From positions 48,080-112,079 of the forward strand of contig NZ_JABMKZ010000027.1 of the NCBI RefSeq assembly GCF_013204855.1: a DNA stretch of 64,000 bases. The letters are read 5' to 3'. The notes under the pieces are model-generated. The model was not told where the DNA came from and did not search any database. It saw nothing but the letters and a program-made list of their open reading frames with translations. Source of the stretch: Paenibacillus alba (lineage in GTDB: Bacteria; Bacillota; Bacilli; Paenibacillales; NBRC-103111). Positions 26,702-35,493 of this stretch are shown in pieces. Numbering within the stretch: the stretch's first letter is position 1; each line of letters opens with the position of its first letter. A program made the position numbers and the translations under genes.

Positions 26702-28317
26702 TATGCACTTCGTGGTAACGAATGGTAATTCTGAGGTTTCGTTGTATTCCAAAGAAGCATTAAATAATGCGGCGTCCAAAATAAACGAATAAGTCTTGCA
26801 AACCACTTCACTTCTATGTCAAAGTTAACGTTCACTCTTGACCCATGTGGTTTCTTGTGCGGGTTTGGCAACGAGTATGGAAAAGGCCGCGGACCATTTC
26901 GCCGTGGGTGCAGCCTTTATCATCACTCGTTTTTTCTTTGTTCATTTCAAATAAAGCAACGGCTAGCAAGGTCTCCGCTGTAAACAGCAGCTCAAAATGA
27001 GCATGGTGATGTGCTTCGGACTCAGAGTGGCACTTTTCAAAAGCTAGTTCTTGTTTAGCTGTGCGGAAAACACCTCAATTCGCCAGCCGTTTAACATAAG
27101 TCTGCAAAGCTTCCTGGGGCGACATGGCGGTTACTAATGATGAGGTAAGCACCTTTGTAGGTAGCTGGAGACTCGTCGTCTAGCTGTTCAGCGTTCGAAG
27201 AAGCCTCATCTTCCTTTAAACGCATGGCGACAATCGCAGCAATCTGAACATATCTCTGTTTGGTCACTTGTTTCCCTTTGCGATTAGTTAAGGTATAGGG
27301 CTGCTTCAGATAGATATCTGGAATCGCAATAGATGCTAGGCCGACTGTAGCCTGGCGTGTCAACGGTTTAAACCCTTCACGGATCAGCATGATGGGCGTA
27401 AGCGGCACGTAACGTTCTCTTCGAGTAAGAGGCTCGATTTCCTTTTGAAATAAAGCTGTATTGCGCTTCGCTTTCGTCACCCAATCAAATTGGTTCAGCT
27501 CTAGGAATGCAAAAAAAATTTTACACAAATACCAACGATCCATGGCAATCCATAATCGGCATTTCACAGATTCACGCAGCATCAAGAGCATTTGTTTAGA
27601 GAGATCCAGTTTCGAAGGGCCCTCACCTTTGGTAGCTGGCTTAGGCCAAATAGAATAAAACTAAGGATACTCGAGTCCACTTTTCAAGACAGCTTGAATC
27701 TTGACTAGATTCATCGCCCATGCGTATGTTTCCGTAGAATGATCGAAAATCCAGGATAAAAACGGGAGTTGTTTCGCGTATGGATGAGCACAGTGAGTAT
27801 CATCTAAATTCACAACATCCCCTTCTTGCAGCTGTGTTTGCTCATCTTGCTGTAGGTGTTCAATTCGCTTTTTACCAAACGTTTTCCATGCAAAAGAAGT
27901 GGTGAAAAAGCGGCTCATCGTGTACTGGGCAAGTTTCCGTGACTTAAACATGTGTCTTAATAACGAGTCCTTTTGAGCCATATCGGCCATTTGGACAACG
28001 GAAGAGCAATTCGAAATGAGACCCACAACGTAGAGAAAACATAGCAACCAGGATGGCGTTCCGCAGCGCTTCATCATGCCAGACTGAGTTAAGAGTAGCG
28101 ACATGTCAAAACGTTCCCACAGGGTACGTAAGATGGGGGCACCTGCACACTCACTCAGTTGTAAATCACGATATTTCATTGGAAAATCACCTGCATATTT
28201 GAAGTAATACCTTGGTTAAGGTATCCTTCGCAATTATTGTGGCGAATTCCAAAAGTCAAGTATTTTTTATCTAACTATGCTTTTTGGCTTTTACCAATAT
28301 TTATCTCGAACTGCATA
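26702..28317 (-). mobile_element. IS4-like insertion sequence, copy A (1.62 kb)
   Basis: Ends were inferred from imperfect terminal inverted repeats: TATGCACTTCGTGGTAA on the left (26702) against TGCATA on the right (28312-28317), whose reverse complement reads TATGCAGTTCGAGATAA. Both ends also share TGGTAA about 25 bp in. Outside these, ATGAGT and ACTCAT extend the symmetry, so the exact target duplication is unclear. It carries one transposase on the minus strand, interrupted by mutations. It shares sequence with copies B and C along its length. Confidence 0.65.
26930..28179 (-). pseudogene. IS4-like DDE transposase, copy A, broken
   Basis: ATG at 28179 opens 172 residues (MKYRDLQLSECAGAPILRT) with a first catalytic aspartate region VVNLDDTH. 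An amber TAG at 27661-27663 interrupts the frame, which then resumes in register (FYSIWPKPATKG) into 27091-27591. The second half has the region AMDRWYLCK, a probable second catalytic Asp. A frameshift near 27090 disrupts the C-terminal part, where copy C reads KRWRIEVFLRTAKQELAFEK with the expected E and K. At least two lesions, so inactive. It is the only copy that keeps D rather than N in the M-x-RWYLCK motif. Confidence 0.8.
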
Positions 28318-28356
28318 ACTCATGAATAATGATAAATTAAAACAAATATAGCCCAA

Positions 28357-29549
28357 TGTGTTCATACTATGATATATTGGTAAAAAAAGGATGTAATGCT
28401 ATGTTTTTGGATTCGGAGTGGCACTTTATTTCTACGTTTAAAGATTGCTCGTCTTTCTTCAAGCGTATGGACACAACAGCAGCAATCTGAACATATCTCT
28501 GTTTAGTAACTTGTTTTCCCGTGGCATTGGTTACGGCATGAGGCTGTTTCATATAAATACCTGGAATCGCGACGGATGCCAGACCTGATGTCTTTTAACT
28601 AGTTATCTGCTTAAACACTTCTCGAATAAGCATGATCGGAGTCAAGGGTTCGATTTCCTTTCGAAATAAAGCCGTATTACGCTTTGCCTTGGTCACCCAA
28701 TCAAACTGATTCGATTCTAGAAATGCGAAAAAATCCTTACACAAATATCAACGATTCATGGCTACCCATAATCGGCATTTCACAGATTCACGCAGCAGCA
28801 AGAGCGTTTATTTTGCGAGATCCAACTTCGTAAGACCTTCACCCTTGGTTTCAGGTTTGTGCCACAGCGAATAAAAACAAAGGATACTCTAGCCCACTTT
28901 TCAAGACAGCTTGAATCACGACCAGATTCATCCCCCAAGAATAAGTTTTAGTAGAATGATCGAAGAACCGTGACAAAAACGGGAGTTGTTTATGGTAAGG
29001 ATGAGCACAGGAAGTGTCATCTAAATTCACAACATCTCCTTCCTGCAGCCGAGTTTGCCCATCTTACTAAAGGCGTTCGATTCGCTTTTTTCCCAAACGT
29101 CTTCCACGCAAATGAAGTGATGAAAAAGCGGCTCATTGTATACTGTGCAAGAGTCCATGAGTTAAACATGAGTTTTAATTACAGTCCTTTTGAGCCATAT
29201 CTGCCATTTTTGGACAACGGAAGAGCAATTCGAAATGAGACCCACAACGTAGAGAAAACATAGCAAGCAGGTCGGAGTTCCACTGCACTTCATCATGGCA
29301 GACTGAATATAAGAGTAGAAGAGTTTCTAATATTTCCAAATAAGTACGTAACATAGGGACACCCGTACACTCACTCAGCTGTAAATCGCGATATTTCGAT
29401 TCTTGTAGCGTTTTCATTAGAATAACACCTATAATTTTGAAATAACAACTTGGATAAGGCATCCTTCGCAATTATTGTGGTGAATTCAAAAAGTCAAGTG
29501 TTATCTATCCATTGCGGTCTTTTACCAAAATATATCTTTAATTGCATAG
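28357..29549 (-). mobile_element. IS4-like insertion sequence, copy B, degenerate
   Basis: The right end TGCATA is at 29544-29549, and the adjoining ATATATCTTTAATTGCATA matches the copy A terminus. The left end is poorly kept (GATATATTGGTAAAA near 28371). Only 40 bp separate it from copy A. It is about 0.4 kb shorter than A because the 3' transposase end is deleted near 28410, where GGAGTGGCACTT jumps to an internal segment. Confidence 0.6.
28410..29417 (-). pseudogene. IS4-like transposase, copy B, heavily decayed
   Basis: The start ATG equivalent is at 29417 (MKTLQESKYRDLQLSEC). The copy is nucleotide-similar to copy A but carries many stops and frameshifts, and its C-terminal third is missing. 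The M-x-RWYLCK position reads as N instead of D. No intact ORF remains. Confidence 0.7.
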
Positions 29550-29636
29550 GTCCTACTAGATAATTTAATTAATTGGGAAATGTTGGTAATTTCTTATAGG
29601 GAAGGACAACCTACCTGAATTGAGGTGTAAAATTTA

Positions 29637-30248
29637 ATGTATTTGCAAGAAGTAAATAATATGTTGGATATTCACTGGTTAACAGAGTTAATAAGAGAAG
29701 AAGTTCATTTTATCCACCCCTATTTAGTTAATAATTATTGCTTTTTATTAATTTGTGCCAAAGAAAGAACGATTCATTATATTCAATCACCTGTAGTTCT
29801 AGATGTGAATTATTATGAAGATATAGTAGAAAGTGTAAAAAAACGAATTATACAAAATGAAGGAAAATCAATTCATGCTAGTTGGATTAGCCATTGGGTT
29901 CCGATTAATATGAAATTAATGCAAGATGTATTTTTGTGCCTTACTTGCCAAACGCCCGTAGAGGGAAAGTTTATAAAATTAATTCTTGATTATATTGTAA
30001 GAAATGTGGGGAAACATGAATCACGTAATCAGAGTAATCATAAATTGCTTGATGTATGTCAGCATTTTAGGCTGACTAAAAAAGAGAAAGAGGTAGCAAA
30101 TTACTTATATGAAAATGTAGCATTAAAAGAAATTGCAAATCATTTATTTATTTCTATTCAAACAGTTCGGACACATATTAAACGTATTTATTCCAAAACT
30201 GGCGTGAGGAATAGAATTGACTTTATTAGAAAAGTCCAGTCATATTAG
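29637..30248 (+). CDS. LuxR/GerE-type transcriptional regulator
   Basis: DNA-binding protein of 203 residues. The C-terminal helix-turn-helix (about 138-200: LTKKEKEVANYLYE, then KEIANHLFISIQTVRTHIKRIY) is a clear GerE/LuxR domain with the T-V-R-x-H-I-K recognition core. The first 130 residues have no receiver signature and no domain I recognise; they may bind a ligand or partner. The start could be 29637 (ATG) or the internal ATG at 29658; a GAGGTG lies about 15 bp before the first. The gene is AT-rich and sits between IS copies B and C, 1.7 kb before the bacteriocin gene, so it may have arrived with that cluster and may regulate it. That link is inference. Confidence 0.8.
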   Translation: MYLQEVNNMLDIHWLTELIREEVHFIHPYLVNNYCFLLICAKERTIHYIQSPVVLDVNYYEDIVESVKKRIIQNEGKSIHASWISHWVPINMKLMQDVFLCLTCQTPVEGKFIKLILDYIVRNVGKHESRNQSNHKLLDVCQHFRLTKKEKEVANYLYENVALKEIANHLFISIQTVRTHIKRIYSKTGVRNRIDFIRKVQSY

Positions 30249-30267
30249 CAAATAAATAAACATGACC

Positions 30268-31657
30268 TATGCAGTTGAAGTAAATGTATGGCGTTCCACA
30301 AGAAAATGCTTGTCATTTCAGAATGACTCTAATAATTACGAAGGATACCTTTCAAACAAGGTATATCTTCAAGATTATAAGGGGGTTTCCAATGTCAGTG
30401 TTACAAAAACCGAAATTTAAGGATTTAAATCATGGCGAATGTGCAGGCGCACCTATTTTGAAAAGAATGTGGGATGATTTTGATTTCTCATTGTTTCTCA
30501 CTCAGTCAGGGATTATGAAGCGTAGCGGTGCACCATCTTGGCTGATCTGTTTTCTTTATGTCACGGGTCTCGTCTCCAATTGCGCCTCGGTCATCCAAAT
30601 GTCGAAGTTAGCAGACAAAGACGCTTTGCTCAAAGAAATGTTTCAGCCATGGAAGCTTGCTCAATATACGATAAGCCGTTTCTTTACGAATTCTTTTACG
30701 TGGACGACGTTTTGGGGAAAACGTGAGGAACGTCAGCAGCAGGTTGACACTACTAATCTTCAAGATGGCGATGTCATTAATCTGGACGATACGCATCTTG
30801 CCCATCCTTATGCCAAGTAGCTTCCCTTTCTAGCCTTGTTATTTGATTCATCGAAGAAAAGTTAAGTGTGGGCGATGAACCTGGTTGTCCTGCAGGCCGT
30901 GTTACAAAGTGGCCTAGAGTATCTCTTGTTTTATCGTGTCTGGCATAAGCTTGAACAAAAGGCGAAGACATAACATCGATCGATTTGGCTAAACAAATGC
31001 TACTCATGTTGCGCGAATCAAAGGCTTCCCGTTTGTGGGTCACCATGAATCGTTGGTATTTATGTAAGGAGTTTTTGGCATTTCTGGAGGAACACGAATT
31101 TGATTGGGTTACAAAAGCGAAGCGAAATACTTCATTATTTTGTAAGATCACTCAGATTGAAGCTGAAGTAGCTCTAGAAGACGAGAATCCTGTAACGTAC
31201 AAAGGCGCATATCTACTGAGTAGTAACCGTTTTAATGCCTCTGAGGAAGCACTACGGACCTACGTGAAGCGCTGGCGGATTGAAGTGTTTTTACGCACAG
31301 CCAAACAGGAATTGGCTTTTGAAAAATGCCACTCGAATCGGAGGCGCATCACCATGCTAATTTTGAGCTCATGTTTACAGCAGAAACGATACTCTCTGTG
31401 GCACTTCACGAATTAAACAAATAAAAAACAAGTGATGATAGAGGCTACATCCACGGTGAAATGGTTCGCGGCCGTACACACTCGTTGCCAGATCCACGTC
31501 AACACCAACAATGGCATAAAGCGAATCTCTATTGATTGTGACACAGAGGTATAGCAGCTTGCAAGACTATTGATTTATATTGGCCCAAGCATTACGCCAT
31601 GTTTCTTTGGGTAAAGACAAAACTGGAAAACTACCGATATTTACCATGAATTTAATA
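30268..31657 (+). mobile_element. IS4-like insertion sequence, copy C (1.39 kb)
   Basis: The left end TATGCAGTTGAAG begins at 30268, and the right end near 31657 (TACCGATATTTACC then TTTAATA) is a decayed inverted match. Inside, AATAATTACGAAGGATACCTT mirrors the subterminal block of copies A and B. The orientation is opposite to A and B, so B and C flank the LuxR gene in inverted orientation like a composite element. The right end lies 266 bp before the bacteriocin gene. Confidence 0.6.
30392..31416 (+). pseudogene. IS4-like transposase, copy C, broken
   Basis: It starts at ATG 30392 (MSVLQKPKFKDLNHGEC) and reads to a TAG at 30818-30820 within the VINLDDTHLAHPYAK region. A second long frame (30985-31416) carries the MNRWYLCK motif and KRWRIEVFLRTAKQELAFEK. 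The frames are separated by stops and deletions, and an internal loss is apparent relative to copy A (the EPLTRRERY region is missing). The putative second catalytic Asp is Asn. Non-functional. Confidence 0.8.
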
Positions 31658-31759
31658 AGTGGTAAAATAAATCAACAAACCAAAAAATACCTAATATGGG
31701 TTATATTTATATAATGGTAAATCTGATAGTATAGTTAATAGGTAGAGGACGAAGCTTGT

Positions 31760-31848
31760 TGGAATGACTGTATATTCCATCATACATTTAGTCTAGAGAG
31801 TAAAGTTCCTATAGCGCGCTCGCTTATCCATGGGTTAGGTAACTTTAC
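31760..31848 (+). promoter_or_regulatory. Dyad-rich leader upstream of bacteriocin gene
   Basis: TGGAAT-N8-ATTCCA (31760-31779) is a perfect dyad. GTAAAGTT (31800-31807) and AACTTTAC (31841-31848) form a second, longer one. TATAAT is at 31710-31715 and TATAGT at 31730-31735, each without a convincing -35 box. Two GGTAAA hexamers lie nearby (31661, 31717). The layout suggests a regulated promoter and a structured leader. The transcription start cannot be fixed by eye. Confidence 0.4.
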
Positions 31849-31923
31849 AAAACTCTAATGTAGTAGTGATTCCTTTTCCTATATGAACTAATACTATTAC
31901 TAATTAATTGGAGGTTTTATTCT

Positions 31924-32091
31924 ATGGCTTGTCAAACTACTTGTCCAGATGGTGTAAAAGAGTGGGTTTATGATCCAGCTGAGGGATACATATGTCACTT
32001 GGATCGAAAACAATGGTATCGTCATCAATACCAAGTTTGCAACAGTGGAAGCAATCAATACTGCAAAACAGAATTTAAAGGTTCTTGCTAA
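31924..32091 (+). CDS. Laterosporulin-like six-cysteine bacteriocin
   Basis: Small ORF of 55 codons with TTGGAGG 8 bp before ATG 31924. The product begins M-A-C-Q and has six cysteines at 3, 7, 24, 39, 47 and 55, spacing C-x3-C-x16-C-x14-C-x7-C-x7-C. As I recall the published sequences, laterosporulin and laterosporulin10 of Brevibacillus (defensin-like class IId bacteriocins) have the same final x14/x7/x7 spacing and share ACQ..CPD, CH, YRH.Y, YC.TE and the terminal cysteine. There is no leader or double-glycine site. Met before Ala should be trimmed, giving a leaderless mature peptide of 54 residues. Expected to fold with three disulfides, be exported by the adjacent ABC protein, and act on other bacteria. 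Homology is by pattern from memory; activity is inferred. Confidence 0.85.
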   Translation: MACQTTCPDGVKEWVYDPAEGYICHLDRKQWYRHQYQVCNSGSNQYCKTEFKGSC

Positions 32092-32127
32092 TAAATAGTA
32101 CGTTTTCAGATATTTGATATTTTTGTT

Positions 32128-32163
32128 GGGCGCTCTATAATCCACACGTGGTGTAGAGCGCCC
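32128..32163 (+). terminator. Attenuator-like hairpin after bacteriocin gene
   Basis: GGGCGCTCTA pairs perfectly with TAGAGCGCCC, and an inner CCAC/GTGG extends the stem. Only TTAAACTATT follows, so termination is probably partial. Such a site would yield abundant short peptide mRNA and less read-through into the export operon, and would shield the 3' end from decay. Confidence 0.75.
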
Positions 32164-32192
32164 TTAAACTATTATTATGTTTGAGGTGAGAG

Positions 32193-32687
32193 ATGATGCA
32201 AGTAGACCAAAAGAATCATAGAAAATTCCTGAAAAAATCAACACATTTATCTTATGAAATTGGTTTTGGTTTCCCTGCTAAACTGAGAGCTTTTGAAGAC
32301 CAAGAACCTATTGACTTTGCCTGGGTAGCCCAACAGGCATGTGGAACGGTTATTTTCGTGATGAGCGAAAGCTGTGGAGCTTGCCGTTATGATGCTATAG
32401 AGGAAATCGTTCAATCCTATAGTTCTTTTTCATATTGTATGCTCTTAAATGGGGCTCCAGATTGTGTAGAGACTTTATTAAGTATGCATGCTTTTTTATT
32501 TCCAATTATACGGACAGATTTTACTCATATACGCAAGGTATTTAACTTTGATTCAGTCCCATTTGTTATTATCCTCAATAAAAAAGGGCAGGTTATTTCT
32601 TGTGGAAACTTTTATAATAAAAAGGTATCTCTGGAGGAGAAGATGTGGCCTCTTCTTGAGGTTTTTTACTCTGTCCCTGTGGAATAA
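32193..32687 (+). CDS. Thioredoxin-fold protein with CGAC motif
   Basis: Protein of 164 residues (or 163 from the second ATG, 32196, which sits better behind AGGTGAG). A thioredoxin-like core has the redox pair C61-G-A-C64 in SESCGACR, and a cis-Pro region SVPFVIILNKKGQV near 125-138. There is no obvious signal peptide, so it is cytosolic or exported by another route. First gene of the operon after the bacteriocin. TlpA/thiol-peroxidase-like proteins of this size act as thiol oxidoreductases. Here it plausibly helps make or proofread the three disulfides of the peptide (inference). Confidence 0.75.
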   Translation: MMQVDQKNHRKFLKKSTHLSYEIGFGFPAKLRAFEDQEPIDFAWVAQQACGTVIFVMSESCGACRYDAIEEIVQSYSSFSYCMLLNGAPDCVETLLSMHAFLFPIIRTDFTHIRKVFNFDSVPFVIILNKKGQVISCGNFYNKKVSLEEKMWPLLEVFYSVPVE

Positions 32688-32699
32688 GGGAAGCTTATA

Positions 32700-34505
32700 A
32701 TGGAAAATAATTTGAAAACAAATCAAAAGTCAACGGCTTTTAGTATACTCGTTAAAATCCCACAAATGCTGAAATTATTGCACTTTTCATTACAATATAT
32801 ATGGAACTACAAGCCCCTCTATGTAATTTTTGCAATTGGTACAAGTGTAATTATGGCGATCCAATCAAATATCACCGTTCAGATGAATAAGTACATTATA
32901 GATAATCTTACAGCATCTAAATATGATATGGCGATGATTTTTGTAGCGATAATGGTTTCTATAGGACTCATTGAAGAGTTAATTGATATCATATTGAGGT
33001 ACCAGAATCAGAAGTGGAGCGAAGAACTAACTGTATTTAAAGAAGAGAAATTGATCGAAATGATTTCGAAAATGCCTTTATTGGAAAGAGAAAATCCTGC
33101 TTTTCTAGGTAATATGCAGGTGTGGTCTTTAGGAATGTCTAAGTTGGAAGCGACTTTTCAAATTACTGCACAGAGTGTTAAGTCATTGTTTACAGCAGCT
33201 ATCTCATTGTTCCTGATCATACAAAGTGATTATTTATTCGCAGTAATCATTCTTTTGTTTTCCCTATTCCGCGGAATGGTGGTCTATAGAGTTATTGATC
33301 CACTTGTAAATTTTAATCTTGAAATGGCGAGAAAGTATAATATCAGTGAATATTTTTCCAGTCTTTTAAAGCGTAAAGATGCACAGAAAGAATTCTTACT
33401 TTTTGACGCTACTGCATATTTTAAAAGTAAATGGATGAGAGCAAAGAAAGACGTGTTGAACTTAACATTAGGTGCTGCCAAAGTTAATTTAGTTCCTTCA
33501 ATAACAAGTGTAATATTAACATTTTTCAGTAAGTTGATTATCCTTTTTCTAATTATTTATTTAACCCAAAAAGGGAGCATGACAATTGGGGACTACGTTT
33601 CCATTTCTTTGGCTGCGTTTCTTGCTGATAGAAGCATCATAAATTATTTATTAGATATCAAAGGCTTAGTCGAAAACTTAAGATATGTTGAAGAATATCA
33701 TAAGGTTGCTGTTCCCATACCTGCACTTCATGTAAATGCTTCAAAGCGTTTTGAACTTAAGATGAGCATTAAAGTGAAAAATTTATCTTTTTACTATCCC
33801 AATAGCACAACAGCAGCTTTAAAGGGGATTAACTTCAAAATCAAACAGGGTGAGAAAGTAGCAATAATTGGGGATAATGCAGCAGGGAAATCAACGTTGA
33901 CTAAAATACTGCTCGGTTTGTATGAATCTCCCTCCAAAACCGTTTTCTATGACGATGTTGACATTAATGATCTGGATAAAGCGTCCATATGGAAACGTTG
34001 TGGTGCCATATTCCAAGATTTTATGAAGTATAAGATGTCTGTGCGGGATAACATTACTATAGGTAATAATGCTAGTAACGATAACGACCTCTATTCTTTA
34101 TTAAGATCACTGAAACTTCTTGATTTATACCATCTCCATCAACATCTCGATACGCCATTGGGTGATTTCGACAGGAATTCTGTAGAGCTCTCAGGAGGGC
34201 AGTGGCAAAAAGTAGCACTTGCCAGACTATTGCTTCGGGATTTTGAAATTTTAGTGCTGGATGAACCCACTGCAGCATTAGACCCTCAAAGTGAAGTGGA
34301 AATTTTCAATAACATTTTATCTTTAACTAAAAATAAAACGGTAATCATTATTTCTCACCGAGTTGGTATCTCCAGTAAAGTTGATAGGATCATTCATATG
34401 AAGAGTGGAGAAATAAAAGAGCAAGGGAGTCATAAAGAGCTACTGCATGCAAAGGGAGATTATTATCAAATGTGGATTCAACAGAAAGAATGGTATGAAT
34501 CCTAG
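32700..34505 (+). CDS. NisT-like ABC exporter (TMD-NBD), no peptidase domain
   Basis: Fused permease-ATPase of 601 residues. Membrane domain about 35-330; nucleotide-binding domain about 355-595 with Walker A GDNAAGKST (391-399), Q-loop IFQDF, signature LSGGQ (497-501), Walker B ILVLDEPTAALD (about 516-527) and the H-loop ISHRVG. The FQDFMKYKMSVRDNI segment resembles lantibiotic exporters such as NisT/SpaT. The N-terminal C39 peptidase that trims double-glycine leaders is absent, which fits a leaderless substrate. GGAAGC precedes the start, 12 bp after the previous stop. Most likely exports the peptide at 31924. Confidence 0.85.
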   Translation: MENNLKTNQKSTAFSILVKIPQMLKLLHFSLQYIWNYKPLYVIFAIGTSVIMAIQSNITVQMNKYIIDNLTASKYDMAMIFVAIMVSIGLIEELIDIILRYQNQKWSEELTVFKEEKLIEMISKMPLLERENPAFLGNMQVWSLGMSKLEATFQITAQSVKSLFTAAISLFLIIQSDYLFAVIILLFSLFRGMVVYRVIDPLVNFNLEMARKYNISEYFSSLLKRKDAQKEFLLFDATAYFKSKWMRAKKDVLNLTLGAAKVNLVPSITSVILTFFSKLIILFLIIYLTQKGSMTIGDYVSISLAAFLADRSIINYLLDIKGLVENLRYVEEYHKVAVPIPALHVNASKRFELKMSIKVKNLSFYYPNSTTAALKGINFKIKQGEKVAIIGDNAAGKSTLTKILLGLYESPSKTVFYDDVDINDLDKASIWKRCGAIFQDFMKYKMSVRDNITIGNNASNDNDLYSLLRSLKLLDLYHLHQHLDTPLGDFDRNSVELSGGQWQKVALARLLLRDFEILVLDEPTAALDPQSEVEIFNNILSLTKNKTVIIISHRVGISSKVDRIIHMKSGEIKEQGSHKELLHAKGDYYQMWIQQKEWYES

Positions 34506-34518
34506 TGGAGGGTTGCCG

Positions 34519-34953
34519 ATGAAAAGTCAATTAATCAAAGACACAGGCCCAGAGAAAGGCGAAGAGATTTTAACTCAAACATTTCGAAGCTATGATGGGA
34601 ATGATATTGAACTTAATTTTGCCTCAAATGGTGCTACACTAATTTGTTTGTCGCTGTATTGCTCACATTGCGTAGATTTATTACCTCAAATAAGTGTTAT
34701 CAGGGAACAAAGTGGGCTGGAAGTGTACCTTTTTATTGATGGAGACAAGGAAGATTTGGTAGAGCTGAGTGAGTATTTTCAATGGGATTTCTCGTTAATT
34801 TTGCTTTCCATAGACCAAATGTTCTCTTGTTTTCAAGTTTCACATCATCCATTTGTTATTGTCGTCGATGGTTATGGGATCGTTAAAAGTAAGGGGATTA
34901 TCTACAATGCAGAAGATTTTATTAAACTAACCCAAATGACAGAGGTTGTATAA
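34519..34953 (+). CDS. Thioredoxin-fold protein with CSHC motif
   Basis: Protein of 144 residues from ATG 34519, chosen because GTGGAGGG lies 7 bp upstream; the ORF extends further 5' but only inside the exporter gene. Thioredoxin/MauD-like features: redox pair C48-S-H-C51 in LYCSHCVDL, and HHPFVIVVDGYGIV carrying the cis-Pro. C-S-H-C is unusual; a histidine between the cysteines (as in DsbA CPHC) makes the disulfide more oxidising. No signal peptide or anchor is seen. A good candidate for the disulfide donor in peptide maturation, working with the MauE-like protein next to it. Confidence 0.72.
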   Translation: MKSQLIKDTGPEKGEEILTQTFRSYDGNDIELNFASNGATLICLSLYCSHCVDLLPQISVIREQSGLEVYLFIDGDKEDLVELSEYFQWDFSLILLSIDQMFSCFQVSHHPFVIVVDGYGIVKSKGIIYNAEDFIKLTQMTEVV

Positions 34954-35493
34954 ATGTCTATAATTTCGAATTTTTTAGCTATGTTACTAGGGTTTATGTA
35001 TTTATCTAGCGCTACAGCTAAATCTCTTTCATTTATCCAATTTTATCATTCTATTAAAAGTTTTGGTATTATTAAAGGGCGATTGATCGTATTTGTTGGC
35101 TGCTCTGTAATTTTTATCGAGATTGGATTAGGTGTAAGTTTTATTGAGTACATCCATGTAAGGTTGGCGTTCATTGGTTCTGCTGTTCTAATGTTGTTAT
35201 TTACAATTTTATTCGTACATGCAAAACGTCAACAAAAGCAGGTAACTTGCAATTGTTTCGGATCAAGCACAAAGCAAACAAATATAAAACATTCGATCAT
35301 TCGAAATCTGATTCTAGTTATCGTATCAATTACTGGCTCAATTGCACCGGCGTATAATGATCAGATTAAGGTAGAATCATTGCAGTTGACATTGCCACTC
35401 GTTACGATCGCATGCTTGTTTCAGTTATACAAGGAGTCTAATGTTTCGAAGCGATATCAAAAAGTAATTTCGATTTCAAGAGATGCCCAATGA
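34954..35493 (+). CDS. MauE/DoxX-like membrane protein
   Basis: Integral membrane protein of 179 residues with four or five helices (about 3-20, 45-66, 70-90, 115-133, 143-158). A C-x-C-F-G signature (TCNCFGSS, about residue 108) matches the CGCFG of the MauE methylamine-utilisation domain, whose members are linked to periplasmic or extracellular disulfide formation. Start codon directly abuts the previous stop, and the 3' end overlaps the next gene by ATGA, so the MauD-like and MauE-like genes are translationally coupled. By analogy it would reoxidise or relay electrons for the thioredoxin-fold partners. Confidence 0.72.
   Translation: MSIISNFLAMLLGFMYLSSATAKSLSFIQFYHSIKSFGIIKGRLIVFVGCSVIFIEIGLGVSFIEYIHVRLAFIGSAVLMLLFTILFVHAKRQQKQVTCNCFGSSTKQTNIKHSIIRNLILVIVSITGSIAPAYNDQIKVESLQLTLPLVTIACLFQLYKESNVSKRYQKVISISRDAQ

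Noticed and set aside
30985..31416. Separate gene for a small transposase-like protein
   Set aside because: It is the C-terminal half of the copy C transposase, separated from the N-terminal half by stops; no ribosome site.
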